Of a stretch of 64,000 nucleotides of DNA, positions 16,390-24,874 are shown in pieces. Numbering within the stretch: the first letter of the stretch is position 1; every line of letters begins with the position of its first letter. The notes under the pieces were generated by a model that was not told where the DNA came from, searched no databases, and saw nothing but the letters and a program-made list of their open reading frames with translations. Source of the stretch: Flavisolibacter ginsenosidimutans (GTDB taxonomy: Bacteria; Bacteroidota; Bacteroidia; Chitinophagales; Chitinophagaceae); the NCBI RefSeq assembly GCF_007970805.1, contig NZ_CP042433.1:434001-498000 (forward strand). Direction: 5' to 3'. A program made the position numbers and the translations under genes.

Positions 16390-17790
16390 ATGAACAATAC
16401 CTACATTGATCTCGTTCAGCAAACGTTTAATTTTCCCCAGGAAGGATTGCTTGTAAAAGATGGTTATCTGCAGTTTAACGGCCTCGATTTGAAAGCAATC
16501 ATCGAAAAGTACGGCACGCCGCTCAAGCTTTCTTACCTGCCAAAGATTGGTATGCAGATAAACAAGGCGAAAGACATGTTTGCCAAAGCCATAAAAAAGC
16601 ACAAGTACGAGGGGCAGTATTTTTATTGCTACTGCACCAAAAGCTCACACTTCAGCTTTGTGGTGGAAGAAGCCCTGGAGCACGACATTCATTTGGAGAC
16701 ATCCTACGCTTACGACATTGAAATTATAAAGAAGTTGTACGAGAAGCGGAAGATTACCAAAGACATTTACATCATTTGCAACGGTTTTAAACAAAAGGGT
16801 TATACACGCCGCATTGCGCAACTTTTGAACAGCGGCTTTAAAAACGTGGTGCCTGTTTTGGACAACAAAGCAGAGTTGCAAGCTTATCGCCGTTCGGTGA
16901 AAGTTCCGTTTAAAGTGGGCATTCGTGTGGCGGCGGAAGAAGAACCGACCTTTCCATTTTACACGTCACGTTTGGGCATTCGGGCCAAAGACATTCTTGA
17001 GTTTTACGTAGATAATATTGAAGGCTACGAGGACAAGTTTCAACTCAAGATGCTGCATATTTTTTTGAACAAAGGCATCAAGGACGACATTTATTACTGG
17101 TCGGAGCTGAACAAGATCATCAACCTTTATTGCCAGCTTAAGAAGATTTGCCCTGAACTGGATTCGCTCAACATTGGTGGTGGCTTTCCCATCAAGCACT
17201 CGCTTGGTTTCGAATACGATTACCAGTTCATGATTAACGAAATCGTAAGCAACATCAAAGCCGCGTGTAAACGAAACAAAGTGCCCATGCCGAACATTTA
17301 CACGGAGTTTGGAAGTTACACGGTAGGAGAGAGCATGGCGCACATTTACAGCGTTATTGGCGAGAAGGTGCAGAATGACCGTGAAAACTGGTACATGATT
17401 GATTCGTCTTTCATCACCACCTTGCCCGATACCTGGGGCATTGGCGAAAAATTCTTAATGCTGCCCATTAACAAGTGGGAGAATGAATATCAGCGAGTAG
17501 TACTCGGCGGCATTACCTGCGACAGCCACGATTATTACGATTCGGAAGAGCACATCAACGAAGTGTTTTTGCCCAAGTTGGCCGGCGAAGAGCCTTTGTA
17601 CGTTGGCTTCTTTCACACCGGTGCTTACCAGGATCAAATCAGCGGTTACGGCGGCATTAAACATTGCCTGATTCCTTCGCCCAAACACGTGATTATTGAA
17701 CACGACAAAAACGGAAAGTTGATTGATTGGGTTTATGCGAAAGAGCAATCGGCGCAAAGCATGTTGAAAATTCTTGGTTACATCAAATGA
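16390..17790 (+). CDS. speA: Arginine decarboxylase-like PLP enzyme (alanine racemase fold)
   Basis: A 466-residue enzyme of the Bacteroidota-type biosynthetic arginine decarboxylase group, expected to make agmatine for polyamine synthesis. The N-terminal barrel carries the cofactor lysine in YCTKSSH (about residue 84). SLNIGGGFPI provides the glycine loop for the phosphate, YTEFGSYTVGES lies near 310, and GITCDSHDYY (about 378) holds the Cys-Asp pair of the active site. It is shorter than E. coli SpeA and lacks the long insertion. The substrate call rests on family resemblance; a related diamino acid decarboxylase is possible. Monocistronic, with a promoter and terminator. Confidence 0.85.
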   Translation: MNNTYIDLVQQTFNFPQEGLLVKDGYLQFNGLDLKAIIEKYGTPLKLSYLPKIGMQINKAKDMFAKAIKKHKYEGQYFYCYCTKSSHFSFVVEEALEHDIHLETSYAYDIEIIKKLYEKRKITKDIYIICNGFKQKGYTRRIAQLLNSGFKNVVPVLDNKAELQAYRRSVKVPFKVGIRVAAEEEPTFPFYTSRLGIRAKDILEFYVDNIEGYEDKFQLKMLHIFLNKGIKDDIYYWSELNKIINLYCQLKKICPELDSLNIGGGFPIKHSLGFEYDYQFMINEIVSNIKAACKRNKVPMPNIYTEFGSYTVGESMAHIYSVIGEKVQNDRENWYMIDSSFITTLPDTWGIGEKFLMLPINKWENEYQRVVLGGITCDSHDYYDSEEHINEVFLPKLAGEEPLYVGFFHTGAYQDQISGYGGIKHCLIPSPKHVIIEHDKNGKLIDWVYAKEQSAQSMLKILGYIK

Positions 17791-17811
17791 GCTTTCACAA
17801 GGCCACATAAA

Positions 17812-17840
17812 AAATCCCGCTCAACGGCGGGATTTAATTT
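17812..17840. terminator. Bidirectional terminator between convergent genes
   Basis: A perfect 9-bp stem AAATCCCGC/GCGGGATTT (17812-17820 with 17827-17835) has T tracts on both strands. It serves the speA-like gene (+) and the lipoprotein gene ending at 17842 (-). Confidence 0.85.
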
Positions 17841-17841
17841 T

Positions 17842-18219
17842 TTAGTTTCCCAAGACTCTTCTTCGTGCCTCTTCTCGTGATCCCTGGGCCTCTTGCGGAG
17901 GTCTTTGATACGTTCCTTTATTCGGCTGGCTGTACACACGGTTTCCGTATCCGCGGTAAACCCGGTTGTTCCAACCGTTGTAAGGATAAGAATAATAACC
18001 TCTGTTATAGCCGTTAGTCACGTCGTAATAACGGCCGGTAGCGGGGTTTCTTTCCAAAATCACGGTTCCGTAATAAGGATCCTCAACGTAAACACGATCT
18101 CCAACCCTGCGGGTTACAGCGCCGTCGAACTCATCGTCGTACACTCTTTGTGTTGTTGTACAACTGGCGAAAACGATCGCCGCAACAAATAAAGTCAATA
18201 AATATTTCACAGCTTTCAT
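17842..18219 (-). CDS. Small Tyr/Arg-rich lipoprotein
   Basis: A 125-residue lipoprotein of unknown function. The signal MKAVKYLLTLFVAAIVFASC ends in a lipobox at Cys20. The mature part begins TTTQRVYDDEFDG, continues RRVGDRVYVEDPYYGTVILE, and then turns into a low-complexity Tyr/Asn/Gly/Arg region (NGYNRGYYSYPYNGW) with a basic tail. It may stick to peptidoglycan or another surface polymer, which is speculation. The start at 18219 is set by the signal peptide. Confidence 0.7.
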   Translation of the reverse strand: MKAVKYLLTLFVAAIVFASCTTTQRVYDDEFDGAVTRRVGDRVYVEDPYYGTVILERNPATGRYYDVTNGYNRGYYSYPYNGWNNRVYRGYGNRVYSQPNKGTYQRPPQEAQGSREEARRRVLGN

Positions 18220-18362
18220 ATAACACCTCGTTTTCTTTATTACCGACAAATAACCCGCCATTATTGGTTAAAAAGCATTGCCCGGCGCGGGTTTCAATGA
18301 TATTAACAAAGCGGTGTCTGCTGCATAGCGGTGAAGAATATGTAAACGCACTAAAGGAGATG

Positions 18363-19619
18363 TTAACCTTTCAAGCGGTACTTTTTGTTCACTTTGGGGC
18401 TGTTAAAATAGCGGTTCAGTTCCTCTTCTGACAGGTCATTTGTCAGTTCGATGGGAACGTCAATAAGCTGCATCTGCACTTGTTTCAGTTCGTCTTTCAA
18501 CTTGGCAGTTTTGCGCAAAATATCCGGATCTTTTTTGCCCACAAGCTGGTTTTCCTGACGCATGTATTCGAGCCGTTTAATGTTTGAACGTATTTGCGAT
18601 GCTTGGTTTTGATCAACGGCCTTGGTGGGCACAGCGGCCTCTTTAATGGGTACCAGCGCAAGGCCCACGCTCGGCAATATCTTTCCCGTACGCTGCGAGC
18701 CCTGGTCGCTTGACGTTGACAAAATAGTTCCTGTTAGCGAGGTAGAAGCCGAGGTCAGGTCAAAGGTGGTTCGGGCGCCTTTGGTTTTCCGCAGCTTTTG
18801 ATCCAATTGAAGAAAGGTGAATTTCAATTGCAAAACGTAACGGTCAACATTTTTTGCGGCTTGCTGAAACTCCTCTACGGCCACCGGATAATTCAACGCA
18901 TCGCGAACGATAATGCGCACTGTCGCGGTGTCCTTAAAACCCATCTTGGTCGTTCCGATAAAGCTTAACAGAATGTTTTTTGCTTTGCCTGTGTCCGATT
19001 CTTTCGCTACGTCATAATCCGGCGTCCAGTTAAATTCATCGCCGCATTTTTGAACAACGCTGTAATCTTTGATTGGCAACGATGACGTCATCAAAATGGA
19101 CTCAATCGGGAAACTGCCTGTTTCGCACATGATGCGGAAGCTAACGGGTTCGCCTTCTTCTACCCAAATGTTGCCGTAAACCGTAGGCTTTAGTTTGGAA
19201 GGAACAATGTCGGTGTTAAAGAAAACAACGCTAAAACTTGTGTCCACTCTTTCTTTCGGGTCGTTGAGGTTTTGAACCCCGGCCATCACCTTGTAAGGCA
19301 CGTCGTATCTTAATTTTCCAGAAAGAAAATAAGCTTTGTCAGCCCTGAACGTTATAAGTCCGTTGTCCTTGCCAATCTTCAACCCGACCGGCGCATTTTT
19401 CAGGAACCAGAAATAGTTGTCTGGATTTTTATTGATCTGCAGTTGATAGCTTAATGTAGAGTCAACGTGCAGGGTGAAATAAGGATTAAGATTTATGATG
19501 CGCAAGGGTATATCCGGCGGCGGCACAAGAGTATCCGGACGAAAAAGAATGGCTGTGTCTTGTGCCCTCGCACAAAAAAATGCAACAAGAAAAAAGAAAG
19601 ACAAAAATGGTTTTCGCAT
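18363..19619 (-). CDS. Secreted Ig-like/cadherin-like hypothetical protein
   Basis: A 418-residue exported protein with signal peptide MRKPFLSFFFLVAFFCARAQ. The first 230 residues look like two beta-sandwich domains (LSYQLQINKNPDNYFWFLKNAP, FSVVFFNTDIVPSKLKPTVYG), a style seen in Bacteroidota cadherin-like proteins. The last 120 residues are helical and charged (IRSNIKRLEYMRQENQLVGK, LKDELKQVQMQL), suggesting a coiled coil. No enzyme motif is seen. It is on its own between two terminators. Confidence 0.65.
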   Translation of the reverse strand: MRKPFLSFFFLVAFFCARAQDTAILFRPDTLVPPPDIPLRIINLNPYFTLHVDSTLSYQLQINKNPDNYFWFLKNAPVGLKIGKDNGLITFRADKAYFLSGKLRYDVPYKVMAGVQNLNDPKERVDTSFSVVFFNTDIVPSKLKPTVYGNIWVEEGEPVSFRIMCETGSFPIESILMTSSLPIKDYSVVQKCGDEFNWTPDYDVAKESDTGKAKNILLSFIGTTKMGFKDTATVRIIVRDALNYPVAVEEFQQAAKNVDRYVLQLKFTFLQLDQKLRKTKGARTTFDLTSASTSLTGTILSTSSDQGSQRTGKILPSVGLALVPIKEAAVPTKAVDQNQASQIRSNIKRLEYMRQENQLVGKKDPDILRKTAKLKDELKQVQMQLIDVPIELTNDLSEEELNRYFNSPKVNKKYRLKG

Positions 19620-19661
19620 GGCTTATGACAAACTTGGCGCAAAGTAAACTGAAAATAGAAA

Positions 19662-19681
19662 ACCCCCGTAGAAACGGGGGT
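19662..19681 (-). terminator. Terminator of the Hsp20 gene
   Basis: An 8-bp perfect stem ACCCCCGT/ACGGGGGT with a 4-nt loop is followed on the minus strand by TTTCTATTTTC. Confidence 0.8.
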
Positions 19682-19716
19682 CGTTAAACCAAAACCAACT
19701 GCTTATGAGAAAATCG

Positions 19717-20151
19717 TTATTGAATCGAAATTTGTTTTGTTGCGGGTTTGACTTCTTCTTTCTTCGGAAGGTTTAGCGTCAAAACACCATTAACATATTG
19801 TGCAGAGATTCCATCCGCGTTAATTTTTTCATCCAATGTGAAAGAGCGTTTGAATGATTGAAATTTAAATTCCTTGCGCACAAATTTTTCTCCTTCGTTT
19901 GCAACCTCTTCGTTTTTCTCCGCTGAAATTGTCAACAAATTGTCATCAATTTTTACGGAGAAATCTTCTTTCTTCATGCCCGGCGCAACCAATTCCAGCA
20001 CATATTCTTTTTCTGTTTCGCGGATATTTACAGGTACCGGATTTTTCAAATCTTCCTTATACAAAGACGGCATTTGCGGTAAAACGTCGCTTAGCAAATT
20101 GTTAAAAGAAGCGTAGCCGTTCGGTCTGTTTTGAAAGCGTACAAGCGTCAT
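19717..20151 (-). CDS. Small heat-shock protein, Hsp20/alpha-crystallin family
   Basis: A 144-residue ATP-independent holdase chaperone. The alpha-crystallin domain spans about residues 38-135, opening VPVNIRETEKEYVLELVAPG, with the conserved motif VNGVLTLNLPK (A-x-x-x-NGVL) near 118-128 and the C-terminal anchor KQISIQ, an IxI motif. It probably forms oligomers and protects proteins during stress. No CIRCE element is visible in the 190-nt divergent region it shares with the bacilliredoxin gene. Confidence 0.93.
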   Translation of the reverse strand: MTLVRFQNRPNGYASFNNLLSDVLPQMPSLYKEDLKNPVPVNIRETEKEYVLELVAPGMKKEDFSVKIDDNLLTISAEKNEEVANEGEKFVRKEFKFQSFKRSFTLDEKINADGISAQYVNGVLTLNLPKKEEVKPATKQISIQ

Positions 20152-20319
20152 AATAAATCAGGTTTTATAATTAATAATTTTTGAATTCACTTCTTGTTTT
20201 TCAAACGCTGTACCAGTGCAAAAAATCGTGCAAACGCCTGCCATAAGTGCGTTTTAGCCAACTTAATACTGCCAGATTGTAAGAAAAGCTAAGATTGACT
20301 TGCTATTGTTGCAGTTTCG

Positions 20320-20327
20320 TAGATTTG
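20320..20327 (+). promoter_or_regulatory. Bacteroidota -7 box of the bacilliredoxin gene
   Basis: TAGATTTG fits the consensus exactly, with TTG words 17-22 nt upstream as -33 candidates. The leader would be about 12 nt. Confidence 0.6.
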
Positions 20328-20343
20328 CGAAAATTTTTTACAC

Positions 20344-20760
20344 ATGTATCCAATTCAAATAGTACAACCCATGAAGGAAGAACTCACGGAAAATGGGTTT
20401 AAAGAAATGCTTAGCAGCACCGAAGTAGAAGAACAATTAAAGCAAGAAGGAACCACGCTGGTGATGATTAATTCGGTTTGCGGATGTTCTGCAGGCACCG
20501 CACGTCCAGGTGTTTTGATGGCCGTGCACAACGCAACCAAAAAACCCGATCATCTGACAACCTCTTTTGCGGGTTATGATACCGAGGCTATACAAACTTT
20601 GCGTCAACACTTGTTGCCTTATCCACCGTCTTCACCGGCCATTGCACTGTTTAAAAACGGCGAGTTGGTTCATTTCATTGAGCGTCATCAAATCGAAGGA
20701 CGTTCGGCGCAAATGATTGCCAGCAACCTGATTCATGCCTTTGAGCAATATTGCAACTAA
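20344..20760 (+). CDS. BrxA/BrxB family bacilliredoxin
   Basis: A 138-residue thioredoxin-like protein with the distinctive CGC active site (Cys46-Gly-Cys48) in NSVCGCSAGTARPG, as in Bacillus YphP/YqiW. In Bacillus these remove bacillithiol from S-bacillithiolated proteins. Many Bacteroidota make bacillithiol, so that role fits, but no bacillithiol synthesis gene is in this window. The ending EGRSAQMIASNLIHAFEQYC is also family-typical. Confidence 0.92.
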   Translation: MYPIQIVQPMKEELTENGFKEMLSSTEVEEQLKQEGTTLVMINSVCGCSAGTARPGVLMAVHNATKKPDHLTTSFAGYDTEAIQTLRQHLLPYPPSSPAIALFKNGELVHFIERHQIEGRSAQMIASNLIHAFEQYCN

Positions 20761-20863
20761 GCAAAAGCTTTTATCTGCTAAAGAGCTTCTCGTTCAAGGT
20801 TCAAAGTTGGTTTGATAAAGAATCAGTTTTGAACTTTGAACTTTTGAATTGTAAAACTCGCCA

Positions 20864-22162
20864 ATGTATCCAAACCTCTACTACGTTTTCGAAGATTTTT
20901 TTGGTGTTAAGATTGGTTTTCTCCGTTTCATAAATTCGTTTGGTTTTTTTGTAGCGATTGCTTTTTTGGTGGCGGCTGCTTTGTTGTCAAAAGAGCTGCG
21001 GCGGAAAAGCGAACAAGGCCTGTTTAAGCCCACCGAACGCAAACTCGTTGTCGGTGGTCCGGCAACAACGACCGAACTGGTAGTGAATTTCCTTTTGGGA
21101 TTTCTTTTCGGATTTAAAATATTGGCGCTTTTTCTCATCGGTTCTGATGCAGTGAAAGATCCGCAGGCATACATCTTTTCGGGTAATGGAAGCCTTTGGC
21201 TTGGCTTGCTTGCGGGTGGTTTGTTTGCTTGGATGAAATGGCGCGAACGCAAAAAGCAACAACTCAAAACTCCTGAGGAAAGAGTGGTTCGCATTTGGCC
21301 GCATGACCGGGTAGGAGAGATAACAGTCATTGCCCTGATCGTGGGACTTTTGGGTGCCAAACTGTTTGATATTTTCGAAAACTGGGATGATTTTCTAAAC
21401 CACCCCTCAGATTATATTTTTTCAGGCGGCGGACTTACTTTTTACGGTGGCCTTATTTGCGCCGCCATCGCCATTGTTATTTACACCCGCAAGAACGGCT
21501 TCAGTGTGCGGCATTTGGCCGATGCCATTGCGCCGTCACTCATGATTGCCTATGCTATTGGCCGCATTGGTTGCCAAGTGGCAGGTGATGGTGATTGGGG
21601 CATTTACAACACAGCTTACAAAGTAGATGCAAACGACAAGATTGTTCTGGCTACTACAAGCGATTTTGGAGATACAGTTAAAGCGCATTCGGCTTATTTC
21701 TTTCAGCATTACGGGCGCCTTGATTCATTGCCTAATAGATCTTTCGAGAAGCCTTCAGTGCTTGGTTTTCTTCCCAATTGGATGTTTGCTTACGATTATC
21801 CACACAACGTAAATAAAATGGGCGTTCCAATTTCCGGTTGCAACGATATGTACTGCAATCGCCTTGCGGTTCCTGTTTTTCCAACACCCTTTTACGAAAC
21901 GCTGATGTGTACCGCTTTGTTCTTTGTTCTTTGGTCGTTTCGCAAAAAGTTAAAGCTTGCCGGCAGCCTTTTTTGCCTTTACCTGATTTTAAACGGATTG
22001 GAGCGTTTTTTCATTGAAAAAATACGGGTTAATAACCGCCTTCATTTTTTCGGTCTTCATCCTACACAAGCCGAAGTTATTTCTTTGGGATTGGTCATTG
22101 CGGGCATTTTGATTTGGGTCATTCTTTCGCAAAAGAACCGGGCCATACCCAAAACGGTGTGA
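20864..22162 (+). CDS. lgt: Prolipoprotein diacylglyceryl transferase
   Basis: A 432-residue inner-membrane enzyme that adds diacylglycerol to the lipobox cysteine of prolipoproteins, the first step for the many lipoproteins in this window. The family signature GRIGCQVAGDGDWG is present near residue 225, with FETWDDF-like loops replaced by FENWDDFLNHP. It is much longer than E. coli Lgt (291 residues). Extra membrane segments near 70-110 and an insertion at about 245-320 containing YPHNVNKMGVPISGC are typical of the Bacteroidota form. The start at 20864 is preceded by a phrase repeat (TTTTGAACTTTGAACTTTTG). Confidence 0.92.
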   Translation: MYPNLYYVFEDFFGVKIGFLRFINSFGFFVAIAFLVAAALLSKELRRKSEQGLFKPTERKLVVGGPATTTELVVNFLLGFLFGFKILALFLIGSDAVKDPQAYIFSGNGSLWLGLLAGGLFAWMKWRERKKQQLKTPEERVVRIWPHDRVGEITVIALIVGLLGAKLFDIFENWDDFLNHPSDYIFSGGGLTFYGGLICAAIAIVIYTRKNGFSVRHLADAIAPSLMIAYAIGRIGCQVAGDGDWGIYNTAYKVDANDKIVLATTSDFGDTVKAHSAYFFQHYGRLDSLPNRSFEKPSVLGFLPNWMFAYDYPHNVNKMGVPISGCNDMYCNRLAVPVFPTPFYETLMCTALFFVLWSFRKKLKLAGSLFCLYLILNGLERFFIEKIRVNNRLHFFGLHPTQAEVISLGLVIAGILIWVILSQKNRAIPKTV

Positions 22163-22297
22163 ATAAAGTCTTGAAATCACCTCTCTTTATTACTGCGCAA
22201 GTCTTACGCAGTAACGGATGCGCTAAAAATTATGCATAGTACAATTTTTGCAGCAAAGAATTGTTGTAAATGGTTATGATGTTTGCGCTTTGCCGTT

Positions 22298-22305
22298 TAC
22301 CTTTG
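22298..22305 (+). promoter_or_regulatory. Likely -7 box of the rpoD gene
   Basis: TACCTTTG fits TAnnTTTG, 95 nt upstream of the ATG, which leaves a leader of about 90 nt. Confidence 0.45.
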
Positions 22306-22400
22306 CAGACAGTCTCGGACGGTATTAACTTATTTGTTGCAACTTTCTGCAATTGAACATTGTCATCTATTTATTCATTTAATAACAAGGAAATTCATTT

Positions 22401-23258
22401 ATGAGGCAGCTTAAAATTGCTACCCAGATAACCAACAGGGATTCGCAAGCGGTCGAAAAATATCTTCAGGAAATCTCGAAAATACCGATGATTACGCCTG
22501 AGGAGGAAACGACTTTAGCGCAGCGGATTAAAATGGGCGACCAACGAGCACTGGACAAACTGGTTCAAGCCAACCTGCGGTTCGTGGTATCTGTGGCAAA
22601 GCAGTATCAACACCAGGGTTTGTCGCTCAGCGATTTGATCAACGAGGGCAATCTTGGTCTAATAAAAGCCGCCCAGCGTTTTGATGAAACCAAAGGTTTT
22701 AAGTTCATTTCTTACGCTGTGTGGTGGATTCGCCAGTCCATTTTACAGGCTTTGGCTGAACAAGGCCGCTTGGTTCGCTTACCCCAGAATAAAATCGGAA
22801 CATATAATAAGGCTAACAAGGCCTATATGGCTTTTGAACAAGAACACGAAAGAGAGCCGTCCACCGAAGAATTGGCGGACATACTGGAGATGAGTGAGAC
22901 GGAGATCAACAACATTTTTCAAAGCAATACCCGCCACACATCACTTGACGCACCGGTGCACGAAGCAGAAGATGTAGCGATGGGAGATTTGCTTGAGGGA
23001 AGCGACGATACAGATGAAGACGTGATGAAAGATTCGCTGCGCAACGAAATTCGCCGCGTATTGAAATCTCTCTCGCCAAGAGAAGCAGAGATTGTGAACG
23101 CTTATTTTGGTTTGGACGGCGAGAACGGAACCACCATTGAGCAGATTGGCCAGAAGTATGATTTGACAAAAGAAAGAATTCGCCAAATCAAAGAAAGAGC
23201 AATTAAACGCTTGCAAAAAGCCCGCTACAGCAGCGCTCTGAAAGCTTACCTGGGATAA
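22401..23258 (+). CDS. rpoD: Primary RNA polymerase sigma factor (RpoD/SigA, Bacteroidota type)
   Basis: A 285-residue housekeeping sigma factor. Region 1.2 begins at DSQAVEKYLQEISKIPMITP. Region 2 contains LRFVVSVAKQYQHQGLSLSD and the -10 recognition helix near FKFISYAVWWIRQSILQAL. Region 4.2 has LTKERIRQIKERAIKRL. It lacks region 1.1 and the large non-conserved insertion, which is normal for this phylum, whose promoters use the TAnnTTTG box seen repeatedly here. Start MRQLKIATQITNRDSQ is typical. Confidence 0.96.
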   Translation: MRQLKIATQITNRDSQAVEKYLQEISKIPMITPEEETTLAQRIKMGDQRALDKLVQANLRFVVSVAKQYQHQGLSLSDLINEGNLGLIKAAQRFDETKGFKFISYAVWWIRQSILQALAEQGRLVRLPQNKIGTYNKANKAYMAFEQEHEREPSTEELADILEMSETEINNIFQSNTRHTSLDAPVHEAEDVAMGDLLEGSDDTDEDVMKDSLRNEIRRVLKSLSPREAEIVNAYFGLDGENGTTIEQIGQKYDLTKERIRQIKERAIKRLQKARYSSALKAYLG

Positions 23259-23303
23259 TTCTTTCGCCGCCGGCGAAGATTAAAATAGCAAATTGATGGG
23301 TTT

Positions 23304-23340
23304 AAACAGCCTTTGTCTTTGTTGACAAGGGCTGTTTCTT
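23304..23340. terminator. Terminator between rpoD and a convergent small gene
   Basis: A 14-bp stem (23304-23317 with 23324-23337, one G-T pair) has a 6-nt loop. The minus-strand stop codon of the small gene begins just beyond it. Confidence 0.8.
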
Positions 23341-23498
23341 TATGCGTTTGCGGCAAGTGATTGTGAAGGTTGATCGTCCAAAAATGAATCGAGCATTTCT
23401 TCCTTCTCGGCCTGCGCTTCGTAGCGTTTGTATTGAATAAAAAACAAAGCGGAAACAATAAGTCCGAAGATCAGCGAGAGTTCATTAGGGGTAGCCAT
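23340..23498 (-). CDS. Small single-pass membrane protein, 52 residues
   Basis: A short frame opens with ATG at 23498 and ends at TAA 23340-23342. It encodes MATPNELSLIFGLIVSALFF followed by IQYKRYEAQAEKEEMLDSF and a short acidic/Gln tail. One hydrophobic segment spans about residues 7-22, followed by a positively charged edge, so the tail should face the cytoplasm. The sequence composition is clearly protein-like, and it ends at the shared terminator with rpoD. I do not recognise the family; single-segment proteins of this form are often assembly or anchoring subunits. Confidence 0.6.
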   Translation of the reverse strand: MATPNELSLIFGLIVSALFFIQYKRYEAQAEKEEMLDSFLDDQPSQSLAANA

Positions 23499-23734
23499 GC
23501 GTTTCAATTTTAATTCGTGAACAAGAATGGCTTTCCGTTCGGACTGGACAGTTTTTCTAGAACAAATGATTTGCCAGTTTAGACTGGTGCATCAAATTAC
23601 GTGATTCTGTTCACGCAAGACAACAGAACTTTGCCCTTTGCTGCGTTTATTCAGTCGCCCGTGAAAATTGCGAAAGAATACGCAACTCTCTGGCTTAAAC
23701 CGAACCTTTGACTCTAACCTTTTCTGCTTTCACT

Positions 23735-23742
23735 TATCTTCG
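23735..23742 (+). promoter_or_regulatory. -7 box almost adjacent to the prfB start
   Basis: TATCTTCG differs from TAnnTTTG at one position and lies 8 nt before the ATG at 23751, suggesting a nearly leaderless transcript. Confidence 0.45.
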
Positions 23743-23750
23743 CACCCGCT

Positions 23751-24843
23751 ATGACACAAGAACAATTGAAAGATATGAGGGACCGCGTTCTCGTCCTGAG
23801 GAGGTTTCTTTGACGTCGCTAACCGCGAAGACAAAATTAGAAACGACAAGCAACTATCGCTTTCGCCCGGCTTTTGGGATGATAATGCCCGTGCCACATC
23901 TATCTTAAAAGAAATTAAGCTGAACGAGTATTGGGTTAATCTTTACGAGCAGGTAGAAACTGCCGTGGAAGATTTTGCCGTGCTCTTTGAGTTTTGGAAA
24001 GAAGGCGAAGGAGCAGAAGAGGACGTGAAGGGGGCTTACGACAAGGCCATAGATGCTATTGAAGAAGCTGAATTTAAAAGTACGCTCAATCAACGCGAAG
24101 ACGAATTGACGGCGGTGCTGCAAATCAACTCAGGCGCCGGTGGAACGGAAAGCCAGGACTGGGCCGAGATGCTGGCACGCATGTACCGTATGTACGGTGA
24201 GAAACAGGGCTGGAAAGTTGATATTTTAGATTGGGTGGACGGTGACGGTGCCGGAATAAAAACCTGCACGATACAGTTTGAAGGACCTTTTGCCTATGGC
24301 TTCTTAAAAGCGGAAAGCGGGGTTCACAGGCTTGTGCGTATTTCTCCCTTTGATTCCAACGCCCGCCGCCACACTTCTTTTTGCTCCGTGTTTGTTTATC
24401 CCTTGGTAGATGATACGATCAATATTGAAATTAAGCCAGCCGATGTAAAGATGGAAACTTCTCGCAGCGGCGGCGCCGGTGGCCAGAACGTAAACAAGGT
24501 GGAAACGAAGGTTCAGTTGACCCACATCCCGACAGGCATTGTAGTTGTTTGCCAGCAGGATCGTTCGCAACTTGGAAACAGGGAAAGAGCAATGGAAATG
24601 TTGCGCAGCCGCTTGTTTGAATTGGAGCTTCGCAAGCGAAACGAAGCCAAAGATGCTGCCAACGCAAACAAGAAAAAAATCGAATGGGGTTCGCAAATTC
24701 GCAGCTATGTTTTTCATCCGTATAAGATGATTAAGGATCACCGCACCGATTATGAAGTGGGCAATGTTGGTCCTGTAATGGATGGAGACCTGGACGGTTT
24801 TATAAAGGCGTATTTGATGATGGAAAAAGAAGCGGAAGCGTAA
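23751..24843 (+). CDS. prfB: Peptide chain release factor 2, with programmed +1 frameshift
   Basis: RF2 reads UAA and UGA stop codons. Translation begins at ATG 23751 and runs 20 codons to the in-frame TGA at 23811-23813. The sequence before it is GAGGAGGTTTCTTTGAC, the classic RF2 slip site: an internal Shine-Dalgarno-like AGGAGG, then CTT TGA C. Shifting +1 at CTT continues with GAC (23812) to the stop at 24843, giving 363 residues. Family motifs are intact: the SPF tripeptide in VRISPFDSN and GGQ in [12 protein letters not shown]2 thus autoregulates its own synthesis, as in E. coli. This is not a broken gene. Confidence 0.96.
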
Positions 24844-24874
24844 ATCAATTCAGAATTAAAATTTAAAATTATTT

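Noticed and set aside
20152..20343. CIRCE-type heat-shock operator before Hsp20
   Set aside because: No TTAGCACTC/GAGTGCTAA pair is present in the divergent region.
23708..23908. 66-codon frame across the start of prfB
   Set aside because: It is out of phase with the RF2 sequence on both sides of the frameshift.
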